From contig VWZP01005528.1 in the NCBI GenBank assembly GCA_013396995.1, forward strand, positions 248,001 through 312,000: a stretch of 64,000 nt of DNA, given 5' to 3'. The DNA comes from Dicaeum eximium (taxonomy: Eukaryota > Chordata > Aves > Passeriformes > Dicaeidae). Positions 1-15,700 of the stretch are shown one piece after another (position 1 is the first letter of the stretch; each line of letters starts with the position of its first letter). Made by a program: the position numbers and the translations under genes. The notes under the pieces are model-generated. The model worked only from the letters and a program-made list of their open reading frames with translations, made no database searches and had not been told where the DNA came from.

Positions 1-569
1 CCTGTGCAGGGCCAGGAGTTGGACTCTATGATCTTGATGGGTCCCTTCCAACTCAGCATATTCTGTGAACTCATCTGTTTTCTTACTGATGATGGTTGGA
101 CTATGGCCCATCTTAGTACAATCCAATTTCAGGTTATTCTGTTGGCACAGCAAGATTCTTCCATTCTTTTTCTATTTAAAACTAAATTTCCCACATTTGT
201 AGCTTGCATTAAGGACGCTCTGTCCTTTTGTACTTGGTTTCCCTATCAAGCATTTTCCTTAATTGCAGATGTAGTAGATTTAGAGAAGAGATTAACTTCT
301 GCTTTTTCTTCCTAGCAATTTCACCTTTCTGGAAGTCAGGCACAGGACAAGGCTCAATTTTATTTTTAGAGGAAGGATCTTTATTTTGGTGAAAATTATA
401 ATGTGAAAATTTCGAAGCTGTTTTATTCTCTCAGCTTGCTGTGAGACAAGGATGCCTTTGAATCAGTAATAACCTTCAGCCTTTATCTTTCTTATCTGTG
501 TTAGCAGATTCAGACTGGTCTTTTTCTTGCTTCTGAAATTAACTGACTGTTCTGTGACTTTGTGCTCAG
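1..569 (+). other. APBB1IP intron (5' part outside window)
   Basis: AT-rich intron with no exon that matches the RIAM region before the RA domain (expected charged helical KADKIKLALEKLKEAK-like peptide). Confidence 0.8.
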
Positions 570-729
570 CTTGTTATCAAGGTGCACATGAATGATAACA
601 GCACAAAGTCTCTAATGGTGGATGAGCGTCAGGTGGCACGGGATGTTTTGGACAATCTCTTTGAGAAAACCCATTGTGACTGCAATGTTGACTGGTGTCT
701 GTATGAGATGTACCCAGAGCTGCAGATTG
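570..729 (+). CDS. APBB1IP: APBB1IP exon: start of RA domain
   Basis: Opens after a CAG acceptor at 567-569 in phase 0 (LVIKVHMNDNSTKSLM...) and ends after the first base of a Glu codon before GTAAGT. It carries the first beta strands and helix of the Ras-association domain, including DERQVARDVLDNLFEKTHCD, nearly identical to human RIAM. Confidence 0.97.
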
Positions 730-3700
730 GTAAGTGGTGTAGTGACATTGCACATAGCAAATACATAGAGGGCTGGTAATCTTGAAAGATCAGGTAAGTA
801 AGTGTTGGTAATCTTGAAAAGATAGTAACATTTCTCCTGCCCCTGTGTCCCCTGACTTTGGAACATCACAGACTCTAAGCTGAGGGATGCTGCAGGAATA
901 CATTTGGTCTGTTTGTGCTCTAGAAATGAGTCTATTCAGCTGTGCTGTGACCTGAAGAAGCTCCTTGCTTTTCACCATTTTCATTATTTTACTTTACACA
1001 AAATGAAGGAGCTGTGTGAGTTTCAAGGTGATGACAAACCCAAACACACCAGTACTCAAATCCACTTTTTGAAGAGAGGATGCAGTGCTGGAGTGCTGTC
1101 AGCAGGCATGTATTACATCCTGGCCAAACAAATGTCATTAAACAAGACTCTGTGAGAAGTGTTTCAGTCATTTCTAATGCTTTTCATTCGTGGTAATTGT
1201 TTTCTTAAGTGTAGCTGTGTACAGGATACTGCTCTGTGATGGGGCTGCAGCTCTGCTAATGGTAAGTTATGGCTTATGGAATAATTAACCTGGCCTCCAG
1301 GTCCTAGGAAATAGCTGTGCAAAACTTAGAAATTGTTCTGTGCAACATAATGAGTCTTGTTTGAAAAAGGCTTCAAGGTTTTTCATTAAGAACGGAGTAG
1401 TCTCTAATTGTGAAATATTTCAGAATCCTTTTATTTTTCCAGACTGAAAAGGTATTGACATCCAAAGGAGAAGGAAAATTGCAACAAATTTCTTTCAGTC
1501 ACATTTGACCTAGAGAAATGGGAAATTATCAAACAGGCTTTAACATTCTCAGTTTACAGTCTTCCAGCAGAGATGTGAAAATTCACAAATAAAGTGAAAT
1601 ATCAATATTGCACTTAAAAAGAGCCCCAGGTGTAGTCGTTTTGCTAAACTAAACTATAGAAGTTTAAAAATAATGGGAAAAAACTCTGACTGGTAATGAG
1701 CAAGGAGATGCTCATCTGTTTGTAAGAGTGGCACAGAAATTTACTGCCAATCTGTTCTTGCTACTTGATTAAGATAATGGTGCTGCATTCTTTTGTATCT
1801 GCTTATCTTAACTAAGAAAAGACTAGAAATGTCACTTGACCCTATAAATCTTACAGAAGTCACTGAATAATTTTGGAGTGTTTTCTTGTCTTAGAAAGTC
1901 GCTCCCTTTTTGTCCAGTGTGACATGGACAAACATGTCTGAGTATTAGGATGACAGCACATAAACATATTGTTTTCTGAATCTCCATAGTCATTAAAAAT
2001 AATGTACTTGTGTTTGTTTCTTCATAATTTGGATAGATATTTGAATTTCCCATCATGCAATTAAGACTGAAGGTATCAAGGAGATCGTTTGCTACAAACA
2101 TTGAGATAAATGGTTAGAATTTTTTTTGTAAAAATTACTTGTGTTACTTTAGTCCCAGCTAATGCTAGGTGATTTTGGTTAGTGTCAGGATATTGGTATA
2201 GTAAGAAATTAGTCTCATAGTGAATAAAAATGATTTTAAAAACCAGGACAGAAGAAAAGTACCAAAGGAAATAAACTTGTATCTGCTTCAATAAAAAAAG
2301 GAAAAATCTATTAACTCCTGATGCAGTGATCTATTACCAGGTCCAGATCTGCTGAGGATGGAGCTTTTTTGTTTGCAGAAGGCAGTTTCAATATGAATGG
2401 GATGGTACATGTTCTTTCTTCTGCTTCCAGTGCACAGCAACATGCAGTTAATTTTGTTCAAAATCAGAACAATGTGAGCCATTCTTTATTTTCATTGGTA
2501 TACTTCTTGGCTGCTCTGGATAGCTTTATTACTATCAGAATAAAGACAGAACTTTTCTGCACTTCATCCTTCTGCCTGCTTTCCACGTTAGTATTAAAGA
2601 GAATAAAATTATCTTTACTTTAAGAAGCAAATCTGAGCAGCAGATAATTCTTGCTGAACCGAAAGTCCAAGCTGTTTTATATCACAACATCCTTGACAGG
2701 TTGTCTTATATATATGTTTATTTTGAAAGACTATTATTGTAAATAAAATAAACTACAGTTTTAAATTAAATACATGTTAAATATCAAATAGTCTCAGTAA
2801 TGAGATGGTGACGTAACACTGGGCTGTACGTACCAGCATCTACTTTGCAATAAAGACTATTATAGTCTTATAGTAGGCATCCAGATTTGACGTTTTTTAG
2901 GTAAATTAATCATTAAAAAGACCCTCCTCAGGATGATAAAATCACATTTTTCATACAAGAAATCCTGGTGCAGCAAATTAACAAAAAAAAACATATGCAG
3001 CAAAAATAAGTGTTATTGACTGAGAATTGTTTCATGCCTATCTGGAACTATATCAAACCATTAACAGGGTTTTATATAGTGCTTTCTTTTTCCAGTGCAT
3101 TGCAGAAGTACCAGTTGCTAAATGAAGAGTGTTATGTTGTTGGTGTTAGAAGTTACCATGTACATGCAAATGGGTCTTGAAGCTAATCTCATTCTGTGAA
3201 TTTAATTAATTCACAAGATATAGGTTGTATGGAATGTACTAAACCCTTGTCAAAAGTAACAAGTGTTAAAGAAAACCTACAAAATGTATGCTCTGTTACC
3301 TCCTCTGATGCTAGGCAAATCTAGGCCATTGGAAGATGTGATCACCACAGACCACAGAAATGGGGGTATGGCTGTTCCCAGGAAACTGCCAAAATCCTAC
3401 TGAAAATTGGAGCTGGGTGAATTCCCTATCCCACTACTGAATTTGTAGAAAAGTGCAGGTTGGGACTCTCCAAAATGACCTGTGAAGTTATGCTGAATTC
3501 CTTTTCCTTTAAAAGGGGTTTTATGTTACTGTTGAGTAATTTTATATAAATGAAGCTGTAGCAGAAGAGATCAGTTACCTAATCTCAAAACACCCTGTGG
3601 CTTTCCTGGGTGGAGGAGTGGGGTTCAGAGCAGATCAGGAGGGGACAGAGCTGACATTAGGTCTCTCACATCCCTGGTAAGATGCTGGGTGAACCAGTAA

Positions 3701-6700
3701 TATCTTGACATCAGTTCTCAGTCTTTGTATTTTTTCTGCTTTGCTATTTTTGGTTTTAAACACAGTTGCTTGAAACCAAACATTTTATTTTCAGTGCATA
3801 AAATTCTTCCTGCTGAAAAAAGGCAAATCTTCATTGTAAAAGCAGTAAAGCAAAAAGACAAATAAATAAATCTTTACCTTTTTTTTCAATTCATTAGCCA
3901 AAGTTTATATATACCCCTTCTCCTGCCCTCCAATCTGAAGTACTGAAAACCTTAAAAAAACCAAAACCAATCAAAAGCAGAAAGCCATGAAAAACATGGG
4001 TGTGACCATCTACTCCTGGTGGGTCACTCTTTCCATCACTTGCAGTCTTCAAGCAACAGAACAGAGATTCAGGAGGGATCCAGAAGCATGGCACAGCTAC
4101 ACAAGGTGTCTTCTGTAGCTGCCCTTCCATGTGACACAATTTCATGTGGGCTCTGCACCCGTCTGTGCAGTGGAAAAGAGTGCTGGACTGTCCAGCCCTG
4201 AGTGGGTGACCATCAGATGATGATTACATTCTTACACAGGAATTCCTGCAGCCTCTCAGAGAGAAACAGTTTGAATGTCTCACATTATCTTCTTTGTCTC
4301 TCCAGAAAGGTTCTTTGAAGACCATGAAAATGTTGTTGAAGTGTTATCAGACTGGACTCGAGACACTGAGAATAAGATTCTGTTTTTGGAAAAAAGTCAA
4401 AAATATGCTTTATTTAAAAATCCCCAGGTAAGCTAATATGGTATTCGGATAAGAGTCTAAACTAAGATAATATAGTCTGCATGCTGCCTATTACATTAAT
4501 AATTTGCTTTCAGCTCTGTCAGTTCAGAGAAAGCAAAACTTGTACTTTCAACCAAGAAACCCACCAGGATGATGAATGCAAGGATTTGAAAATTAGAGTT
4601 TTCTGCTTTTTTTCTGATACTGTTTTAGAGTCCTTTCTGTAGAGGTAAAAACTGAGGCATGTAGTTCACCTCCAGTTCACCTCCAGCCACTCCTTGGGTG
4701 CAGCTCTTAGAACTGGGTGAGATGGCACAGCTGTAAAAAACTGGCCTTTGTTATTACCACAGCTTCTCCACTATTTCTGCTCATGAATATCAACACTTTC
4801 TTGAAGGTCCAGTTTTTGCCAATTGTACATGAAACTGCATAAAGGGTATACTGAATGCTACAGAGGATTTACTGGATTTTGTTTATCTTGAGAAGAATTG
4901 GCTTATCAGTAACTTGTGCACATTAACTTTGTAGAGGAGGGGCTGCACACTAAATTGCATCAAATTATTCAGATAAGTATATACACAAATTGTTTCATTT
5001 CTTGTGTTATGTGGTCAAAACTGTATGTACAAACATCCTGGAACATACAGTTGCTGGATTCTGGGGCACAGGATCTTTTTCCCATGTCAGCTGACTGTTA
5101 GCTCACTGAGCATCTGGTTTGTTCCTAAGGGCTGCAAGAGAAAAATGAGCAATTCAGCACTGCCAAAAAAAATGAGTCAAATATGTAATTTAGCAGCATA
5201 TTTCACGAAGCTGCTCATTAGGAAATTGGTTTTTTTATAGAATGAGCCAATGTTTCAAATAAAACCTACAGAAAAGAAGTTTCCTTCATTGATTTAAGTA
5301 TCACAGTCAGGGAAGAAAAACTTAGTATGGATTAATGTTGATTTTTAATATGACACAGCAAAGCCAAGTTTGGAAATACAACGTGGTGGCTCAAAGTGTC
5401 CTCCTTTCTAGAGCACATAAACCTACCCAGCAGCAGAGGTTTGACTCCACATTTGATTCATACACTGTAGTGTTATTTGGGTGGGTGGCTTAGAGCAAGG
5501 CTCTGAACCTCAAACAGGAAGTAAAACTTTGATGAATATTCTGCTCTGATAAATACTGCATTTTGGTTGCAATGAAATTTAGAAATAAACGTGACCTAAA
5601 CCAGAACCAAACAAAAATGTAGCTCTGTCCTTGTGTCTTCAGCTGGATCTGGACAAGTCTGCAGTCATTGAGCTTTAGCCCCTCCATGATAAGCTCTAAA
5701 ATGAGTAGTCTAAGGAAACTGGATCAGTTGTGACTATCACACTGTTGAAATATTTTGCCAGTAATAAAGTCTGACCATCTGTCAGGCGTGGCAAACTCCA
5801 ACACTGTGAATGGGGAAAATAGTACAGTCATATCAGCACTTTGTGGCAGAAAATAATCAGTACTGTACAGAGCTCACAGTAAATACTGAAACATGGTAAA
5901 ATACATATCTGCAGTGAGTCCCTGAAAAGGTAAACCAAGCAGAAATGCTGAGTTGGGGGGGTAGGATGTGGGATTACCTAGCTAACTACTTAGGGAAATT
6001 ATGGTTTAACCAATGGGAAACTGAAATCCTGTGCTCTGAGACTGTGTGCTCAGTATATTCAGCCTCCTTCTAGCTCAGTCAAGGCTGCTGCTCATTTTGG
6101 GAGTACACAAATTGCAGGATGCTTTTTTTTACACACCCAGTGGTGCTAATGCTGCAGCAGCTGACTTCCTCGATTATTTCGTGCTCATTCTGTTGAAGGG
6201 TTTTGTGGAGATCTCACCATTTTTTAACTTGCAGATCTTCTTCTGGGGGAAAAAAGAGGCAAATTCCAAAGGTGGCCAGGTGCCTACAGTTTATTCTTAG
6301 ACAAATTAGTGATACAAAATTTTTGTCACAAAGATTTGACACAATTAGAGCTTTAAAAAAATCTTACAAAGATGGGCAGAAGCCTTCCTAAAAAAAGTGG
6401 ACCTCTGAAGAAGGTCAGTGACCAGTGCCAGTGTTTATTGTTTCTTTCTGTGAACTAGTTATAGACCTATTTAGCAGCACATAATTAAAAGTGTTTCATT
6501 TTCTAAGGGTTTCATTTTCTAACTGAGGTTCTGAAATGCAGGATTTGTTCTGTATGTGCTGGCAATGTGTTGCTTAGTTAATGCCCGTAGCTTTTTTTCA
6601 AGATTGTCATTCTTGTCATGCAGCACTTGGTAGTTTTTCTGTTTGTTTCTGAAATATTTTTATAAAGTGTTTGGAATACCTTTTAGGAAAAACTGCTATA

Positions 6701-9700
6701 AAATTCTCAGGTGTCCCCCTTGCCATGAAGACAGGCACACTTTTGCCCTCTGCTCACTGTGATATAATAGACCCTGCAGGGAACTTGCAGTACAAGATTG
6801 TTCCATGAATGCCATCAGTGACTCATCTGCAGAGAGGGAGCATCACAAGTCTGTGACTAAAGAGTGAAACAAAAATACACACTGGTACATGGGCAAATAA
6901 AGAGAACCTTTATAACAATGGAAAGGTGATGCTTTGTCATGTGGTTGAGTGATGCTGGTTTTCTCTTGAAAGGAAAGGTTGTCAGGTCTCAACACCTCTT
7001 TTCAAAAAGCTCGAATAATTCTCAGCTAAAATATACTATAAAAGGAAGAAAAATGAAGGAAAATAGTTGTTTTTAAGGTGTAGCTGAATCTAAACTCCTT
7101 GCTGTAAATGCTGGTCATGCACTTAGAACAGTGTATTTTACTTCTGTTTGCATGAGCTTCGATTTCCTGAGTTTTTCTTTTGATAAAATCAAACGGTGCA
7201 GGTAACGCCACCTACGTGTGTGTTTGTTTGTTTGTTTTCTTATTATTGGACAGCATTTAAGAAAATTATTGAAAGTCTGTACAGTGAGTACTTTATGCTT
7301 CTGCTCCCTCATATGTAAGCCAAAAGCTAGAGGTACACCTTCCAATGGAGAATCCATGCACTGAATTGATATTTATTTCCTCTGAAGAGCAAGAGTTCTC
7401 AACAGCGTTCAGAAGGAGGTGGAGTAAGGATTTGTAACATCTTTCCTAACAAGACAGCTATAGCGAGTTTCATGCTTGAATATTTATCTACTGTCCACTA
7501 GGTGATACTTTTGTTTTTCACCAGCTTGGCCACATTTATGAATCAAGATTTTCCTTTTGTCTCCACTGTTAGCCAGTGATGGAAACATAAAAGAGTGACA
7601 GGGAACCTGGTTATTGAGTATGCTGGCAAAAGTGCAAAGAAATAGATGTGAGAAAAGGAGGTATTTTTCACTGTACTGTCATTGTTTAGTAATCTTAATT
7701 TCTCTCTCTTTTTGGGGTTTCAAAAGAGCTTTGCCTTTAGCTTCATGTATTTTTTTACTATTATCATCTTCAGAGCAATTATGGGTTATCTTCTAATATT
7801 TTTAATGTGCAGTTTCCTAGGGGACATACCATGATATGAGTTGTGGATATGACCTTGTTGCATTTTATTTTTCCTGCACAGACCATGCTGCATTGAGTAG
7901 CAGTTGCAATGATGTGAAACAGGATGTGAGCTGGCCAGTTCTTGCCTCATATTGGGTGCAGCTTGGATGAGCATAAGCAGGCAGCCCATTGCTCAAAGAA
8001 GCTAGTCATGAGTATGAAACAGCTGCCTTGTTTTATGCACACTGTTTGATCTGTGCTGTTATGGATTTTTCAGGTCCTCTGGAAAATCAGTTTCAAGATC
8101 TTGAAAGCAAAAATACAACCTAAGTGTAAGAGGAGGCAGAGGGAGCATGCTGTCTTGGAGCACCTGTTTTTTGCCATGCAAGTGGTTGCTGCTGCATTCC
8201 CACTTTGATGGGTCTGTGAATGACAAAAAGTGAAAGGTGTGAGACAGGTGCTATTTCATTTAGGAAATTCATTTTTTGAGTATAGAGACATAAAGACCAA
8301 TCACAGAGTTTGATAGTGCAGTAGTTAAGTACTGATTCTATCATGATCAAGGTTTGCTTTGCTTACAGGCCAACACAGATGTTCTTGGACAATACTGAAA
8401 ACACTTTCTGTCTTCCACTGTTTGAGCATTATACAGTGCAGAGAGATACCATCTGATTTTTTTTTACCTGACCTTCCAGGTACACAAAAGGAGAAGGCTG
8501 TGTCCCTAAGTGTAAAGGCTGTATGCATAGATTTGTCTTTTGAATGTAAGAAATAGTTAATACTCAAATCTGTAGATATATGTAGAAAGCTGCCCTGCAG
8601 CTACATCTTATCCCATTAATGACCTGACATCCCAAACCAAACATGCATTTCCTGGTGGTGTCCTCACACAGGAAAGAGTTTGCCTTTTATCATGACCCTT
8701 GACTACTGGACTTGAAATGACCTCTTCTGGACACATGTGGTTTGCCTCCTCTAGGGTGAATGCTTCTGATCAAAAATAAAAGACCACACAGTGATGAAAC
8801 AAGTACAGTGTTCAATCTGCTCCCCAGTTTTTTAACCACTGAGAAATAATAAGTACTATGTACTTCCATATTTCAGAAAAGAGACATAAAGGAGGTAATC
8901 AGTAATAAATGAAGTGTGTGTTGGCAGGTGAAAGACAACAGTGTACATCTGTGTAACTTTGGGTTAGGTGACACAGCCCCGTTTCCCTAATGAAAAAGCT
9001 GTGGCATTAGAGATCCAGCATGGATATCCTTAGAAACTTTCTCTCTTTATGATTGATTATTTCAGTACAGGGTGGTCTGGGTTTCTGTTAAATAAATGCC
9101 AGATGCCTGAATGTGAGTCAGTTGTAGTCAGAGGAGTTTTGTTTTTGTATTATCAATCCACAGAAGGCTGACCAAGTCAGATGGATGCTCTCCCCACTAG
9201 TAGTAAAGTTGATGAGCCAAGCCTTGTTGAGACGGTGATAAGGTGTACTTACCTTGATAAATCTTCATTGTGTATTTTAGTGGTGTCTTTATAATGATCT
9301 AGAGAAGAAGCCTTACAGCTTGCATGTCTCTCTGCTTTCCAAACCCATCCCAAGGTATGGAGGCCAACCCAACCTAACAGTGCCCTCTGAGGCTTCAGAG
9401 CTGCAGTAGTGCTGCCTGTCAAGGAGAGCTGTTGCACATGCACAGGCCACTGGGCTGCAGCTCCTCAGAACTTTTAAGTGGGTTTTGAGCTGATTTTGGG
9501 TTTTTTCCACTCTGAATATTGTCTTTAGATGTAATTGCAAAGCTATGGTCCTTAGTGTTTGCTTACCTACAGCTTTGGACTAGAATTATGTCCAGGCAGT
9601 CCGAAGCCAGCTGCGTTTCCTAGGATAACTGTCTATTGTATTGAATGCTAAAGTTTCTCACACCATAGACATGGCATCAGCATTGCTGATGTCTGTGTTT

Positions 9701-12700
9701 CTGAGCTCCCCTGTTTGACTTAATGTGAACTTTTAAGAAAGCAGTTTTTAAAGAACTCGTTTTGAGATGCAGACCTCTTCTGCTTCCTCTCCTGGTGCCC
9801 CTCCAAAAACGGTCTGCTCTGAGGCTTGCATTCTGGCAGACATCTGTTCACAGCACTACTTGGAAAAGAAGATGTGGTTGTGTGGAAGGGCAGGCTTTCA
9901 CTTCAGATAAATTGCACTGCTGTAAATGTGGTCTACGGGCAGGGCAGATTTGCTGCTTGTTTGTTTCTTTCTTGTACTATGGCAACAGCCTCTTCCTTCT
10001 CAGTCATGTTTTGGTAATGTTTGCATTTATGTTGCAGTCTAGGTGTTGAGGCGTTCTAGGCATGTAAATATGTTGCCACCATTGTAACCATTCTGGCTTC
10101 AAGGCCATGGATCCAAATGCTACTTTATGCATCCTACTTTATGCATCCATTCTTGATCTCCCTGCTTCCTTCACTGCCTTACAGTCTGCTTGTCTAGCCC
10201 TGCTTGCTGTGGAGCAAAGCCACTGCACATGCTCCAGCACACAAGTCCTAGCATCCTTCCCACTTGTCGGAATTTGCAGATATGTCCAAGTGCTGTCCTT
10301 TTGTCCATCTGTACAATGCAGATGGATGCAGACTGGTTATTGCTGTTTAACAGTGGGTGAATTTGTTTTTATGGGTGAGCATGTCCTTGAGGCACGGTGG
10401 CTCCTTATTTGAGGGGCAGGCGGGCACTGGGTCCTCCGAGGGCAGCTGCAGCTTCACAGAAACAGAGTGCATGTTTTATTTTCAGTAGGCTGGAGCACAT
10501 GTGCCAAGATGTTGTGGTGATCACTTCTTCAGATTTCTTCTAGGTTTTGGCAGTTTCTTCACTGCATAAAAGTACTTTGAAGAGCATGAGCAGGGGTACT
10601 AAAGTAGGAAGTAGTAACTTTGGATAAAGGCTTTGGCATATAAGCACTTCAAATAAAAAGTAAGACCTGAGTTATATCCAGAGTGCAAGATACAAAGCAT
10701 GCAAATTACCAGAATGGGCTGTAGGGAAAATGCTTTCTAGCCTTTTGACACTGCATTGTATTCATTGTATATCAGCATGCAATCAAATGTTAAGTTCTCT
10801 ATAACCTGTAACAATATAGGAAGCAGTGAAAATTGGAATGCTAAAACTCAAATCCATTGATCCAGGAAAACAGCCAAAAACATATGCCATTGGTTTTAAT
10901 TTTTGGAGGTCATATTTATGTGGGCAAAAACAATCTTGTATTACCTTTGAATTGTATTCAGAATAAAGAATTGAAATTCATGAGCAGGCAGATGTAAGAA
11001 GAATCCATAAGCATCTGTCTCTTGCACCTGCTGATTGGGTACTCAGTATTGAAAGACTCAGTAACTCTTGAGTGAGTTTGTAGCAATCTAGTTACTTGTA
11101 TTGCCAGCTTTGTAATGAACATTAACTTCTTTTTTATCTCCATCAGAATTTCTACCTCGCAAACAAAGGGAAGAAAGAAAGCAGAGAAATGAATGATAAA
11201 AACAAAGAGGCTTTGCTGGAGGTAAGCCAAATTATTGGCTGATGATGCAAATGTCGCCAAAACTCTGCCACCATTTGTGTCTGCTCTGCAATAACAACAT
11301 TTAGTTCTTTGTGGGAAATAGTGTAACAACGGGAAGTTCGGTCATCATTGGTGTCTTTGTATCTCGGGTTTAATATGCAGACTTTCCTCTGCATCCGCTG
11401 CTCCTCATTAAAAATGCAGATTATTCACTCTTAGGCCAGTCCTTGGGATCTTTTATTGTTAGTAAGGTTGATCACTACCAAACAATTACCTTTAGGTTAG
11501 AAGTAGATTTACTTCTCAACTTATTACTGTACTACACAGAAAAAGACATGTTCACTTTTCCAGAAAGTCTGTTTAATCTCTTGCCTTTCCTGCTCAAGTT
11601 TTGCTTCAGATGTATGCTTGAAAGAGAAAAATCCAGTTATTTGAAAGAAAAGATTACCACAATTCTCCAGGCAAGCAGTTTGGTAAAAGCTCATAAAGGA
11701 AATTCTTTTCTCAGGTGACTAAGGGCTCACATTTCAAAATTAGTGCATCTCATGAAGGCACCAGATGTTAACCAGCACAAGTCCTGGTGAATTCTAAATG
11801 AAAACATTAAGTGATAAGTGAGTTGGCATTAAAAATTACTCAACAGTAAGTCCTTCAAGCAAACAATTAGTGTATTTGATTAAACAGTGTTTTAAACACT
11901 AGCATGTATTTCAAAGTGAAGGCAGAGATTGAGCTGTTTTTAGAGCTCTAAGCAGTCTCTAAAGAATCTCTGTACCAAAGTATTTCTCTACAAAACCTAT
12001 AAACACTGCAGTAGAGGAAAAAACCCAACAACAGTGCCAACCACGCTGTTCTATAGCCTTCACTGGGCACATCTATGTCTAGGTAAAAGCCTTGTAGGTT
12101 GACCCTAAGGGATGGAGGTTTGCAAGCCTTCTTTGTTAGTGTGTGAGGACCCAGCATTAGCTTGGAAAAGTTTCCTTTGCCTGTCTAAGGTGTCCATCTC
12201 CCTAGTAACTGCACTCCCCATGTTCATATGTTCACTGTCACAAGAAATGTCTTTATTTTTGAAGGGAGCATTTTTCTGCTATATATTGATAGGATTGTGC
12301 TTACATTGATTTATTTTGTGCATTATTATTCTTGTTGCACAGGAAAGCTTCTGTGGGACATCTGTCATTGTGCCAGAGCTTGAAGGGGCCCTTTATTTAA
12401 AAGAAGATGGAAAAAAGTCCTGGAAGAGGCGTTACTTTCTTCTACGAGCTTCTGGAATTTATTATGTACCCAGAGGAAAAACCAAGGTCAGGAAGCCAAA
12501 TAATCCTTTTAGCAATAAAACAATTCATGGAGGTGAAAGTGTAGAACTCCCAAGGTGACATTTGAAGAGCACTGTCTGGTGCATCTGAGAGTGCTGAGAT
12601 TCCATGGTTCAACTTTGACTACACCACTTGTGCAAATACTAGAATACAGTCACTGAATCCTGTCACGTTTCTCTCCTTTTGATTTCAAGGGATAGATAAA

Positions 12701-15700
12701 AGCATTAATAAAACAGTGCTCCTCCAGAAGGCAGGAGGAGAAAGAAAAACAGCACAGCACCCGTCAGCTGGTGGCGTGCTGCCAAAATGCTTCACTGTTA
12801 TATGGGTTTCCTATGAAAGAATATCTTAAAATGTTGTCAAGTAAACTAATTTCTTGTCACAAATAAAGTAGAATTTTACTTTGCTTGATGCTGACTTTCT
12901 GCGCCAGTAACCAGCACATGAAATGCTGTACTTAATTTTAATATGGTGATCTGTACCTAGAGAATATATTGTGTTTTTATGGCTTTTTAAGACTGCCCTT
13001 TGTGTATAAAGAAGCGAGTCAGAATCATCTACCTGGCTGAATCAAATGTACAAAATATTTAAAGAGGCTAAATTGCCAGCACTTGGATGTATTGCACATA
13101 AGGGCAGCTGGCTTTTCATTTCCACAGTGATGAGGTAGAACAGTGGATTCTGGGACTGGTGGTATGATTTTTTTGTGTGTTCTGCAAACCACTTCTGTTA
13201 CCACTTACAGCTCTGCTAATGCTTCATATTTAAAAATGCTGCTGCTGGTGAAGCTTTACAGTTAGGATTTGTGCTTTGAAACTTAACTCTTCTGCTATTT
13301 CCTGACTAAAGTACAAAGGAAAAAAAAATTTTATCATGTAAAGGGATGTTGTGCTGCTGCTCCAGTGACCTGTGTTTATAACCGAACCACAGTGAAACAC
13401 AGATCACCTTGCTGCTTTCACAGCAATTTATTTTGACTTTACCTGACCCTGAGATAATGGCTTTCATGCCTCAAATCAGGTTGTACAAACAACATCCTAT
13501 CAATTAGGATCTAGAATGCTATTTAGAAGGCACTTAAGGTGGAAAAAGTGTAAGAGTAGTCAAATGCAAAGTCCATCTTGGACATTTCTTTGTAGCATAC
13601 CTCCGACAATGACAGTAATACAGTGCCAAAGCAAGGCAAGCACTTACTCAGCCTTTTTTCATCATTCAGTGATACCTGTTCCAGTGACTTCTCATCATAG
13701 TGCAAATGAGGGAAGTGCTTTCTTTCTTCAGGTGATAGGTTGTAAACATAGGCTCAGATGGAGCAACACAGTCCTCTTTTAACAGCTGTTTAACACTTTA
13801 CTGCCTGTTCGTCATTACAGCCTGTGTACCACTCTGCCTATAACTGAGAAGTTTTAGGAACTGTGTGCTTTAAAGTCACTATATTACCACCACGAATCTA
13901 GTTCTTTAGGAGGTAGTCACAGCTCTTTAAAATGGTAGCAGAGTCATCTGTTTACTCCTGCATCTGTAACAGCCTTCAGCAAAAGGCTGCCTATGCCCAT
14001 GTCTTAGCCATTCCAGAGGAAGTCAAGTCTCTTAGCTCAAATCTGTGCTTAATGGTGATCTGAGTGATTACTGCACTCTGTATTGGAACAGCTGAGGATG
14101 AAGTACACGTGTTTGTTGTGGAGATCTAATCTCTGGGATATGAGCAGGATGCAGTGAGGATGTTAAACATCTTAAAGCACTGCAGTAGAATTCAGTAGAG
14201 CTCTTCAGTTAAAGCCCTTAATTTATGAGAGTTCATCCCTTGTCAGGCTAGCATGAAAAGTGCACGTGCACCTTGCACATCATTCAGTTGTGGGCAAAGT
14301 AGTCTTTCTTTGAGGTACAGAAATGAGCAGTTGGCAGACAACAGTCTCTTCAGCTGCTGCAGCTGTTTTAAAATTCATCATATATAATCGTGTTTTCAGT
14401 TGCTACAAAAAACCAAAGACATCTGGCATACCTTTGGCACTTTGTGCTGGCTGTAAAATACATGGCAAAAGTGAAAATTCAGGGGCACGTTCAGATAATT
14501 TTACACACGTGCTTGTGGTGGTTTTTGTTTCAGGGTTATTTGTTAACAAACCAACACCAGTCAGCACTGCTGTCTTAATTTCTTCTTCAGCATTGCTCTA
14601 CTTACATCCTATTTAAAAACGTGGTGTTAATGGACCAGGGTCAAAAACAAAAGCATCAGAATTACAGATAATTTAAAAATCTATTTCTGTTAATTGTGTT
14701 GCTTTGTCATGTTAACGTTGCTGTGTCATGTTAACATTGCACAAATACTCACATTATCCCCTGCATAAAAATCTGTTCCTTAGAAGATAATAACAACTAC
14801 ATTCATATTGGTCTTAATCACTATTGCCTGATTCCCAAAGGAATGGAACAACACATTATACTGGATGGATTTGAGCACATTTAGAAACTTTAAGATGTTT
14901 GAAAAACCGAGATCCACACACTCACTGACAAAATCTCTGGCATCATCAGCTGCAGCAGAGACAGGAGACAGAAGTCCTGTCTACATCTAGTAGGAAGTGT
15001 TTCCCCACAAATCTTACTTGCAAACTCAATTTGTAAATAAAGAGGACTCAAGGGTATATTGTAATGAAAATATCATTAAGAATGAGAACAGCAGACAAGA
15101 ACCATCATATGCATATTATAACATACCCCCATATAATATATCATATCATATCAATCATATCATACCCCATTTTTAGGGGTAGAGGGAGATTGTGGTTTGT
15201 TGCTTTATTTTTCCTTTTTTTCCCCCCACAATTTCCTGATTTCTCAGTTTAGCCAAGGGTGACCATGTGAAATGGCTATTTTTGCATTTCCACGCAAAGG
15301 ATTGCAAAAGTTACTGTATGCAGAATTCATTGCTGAGAAACACGCCAGGAACAGAAACCTTGTTACTTTAGCAATACATTGTGAACAAGCAAATGTTATG
15401 ATAAACAGAAATGGAATGATGCCAGGAAATCTGAGAAAATTCTAAGCAAAACAGATTGAATGTGTGCTTATTTCCTGATGAGGGTTTGTTTGTTACATAT
15501 ACAAAAGAAAAATAAGCTCCCAAAGCAATTTAGAACCCCAAACTTTCTTTCTCCACTCAGAATTTTAAGCATGTGGTTTATTACTGTGGTGTTCTCTTTG
15601 GTCATATTAGACACAAGCAGAAATCTCCACACAAAGCAATGAAGCATAGCATAACCAGAACAAGAGCAATATGTTGAACTAGGTTGGAAAGTATTTATAA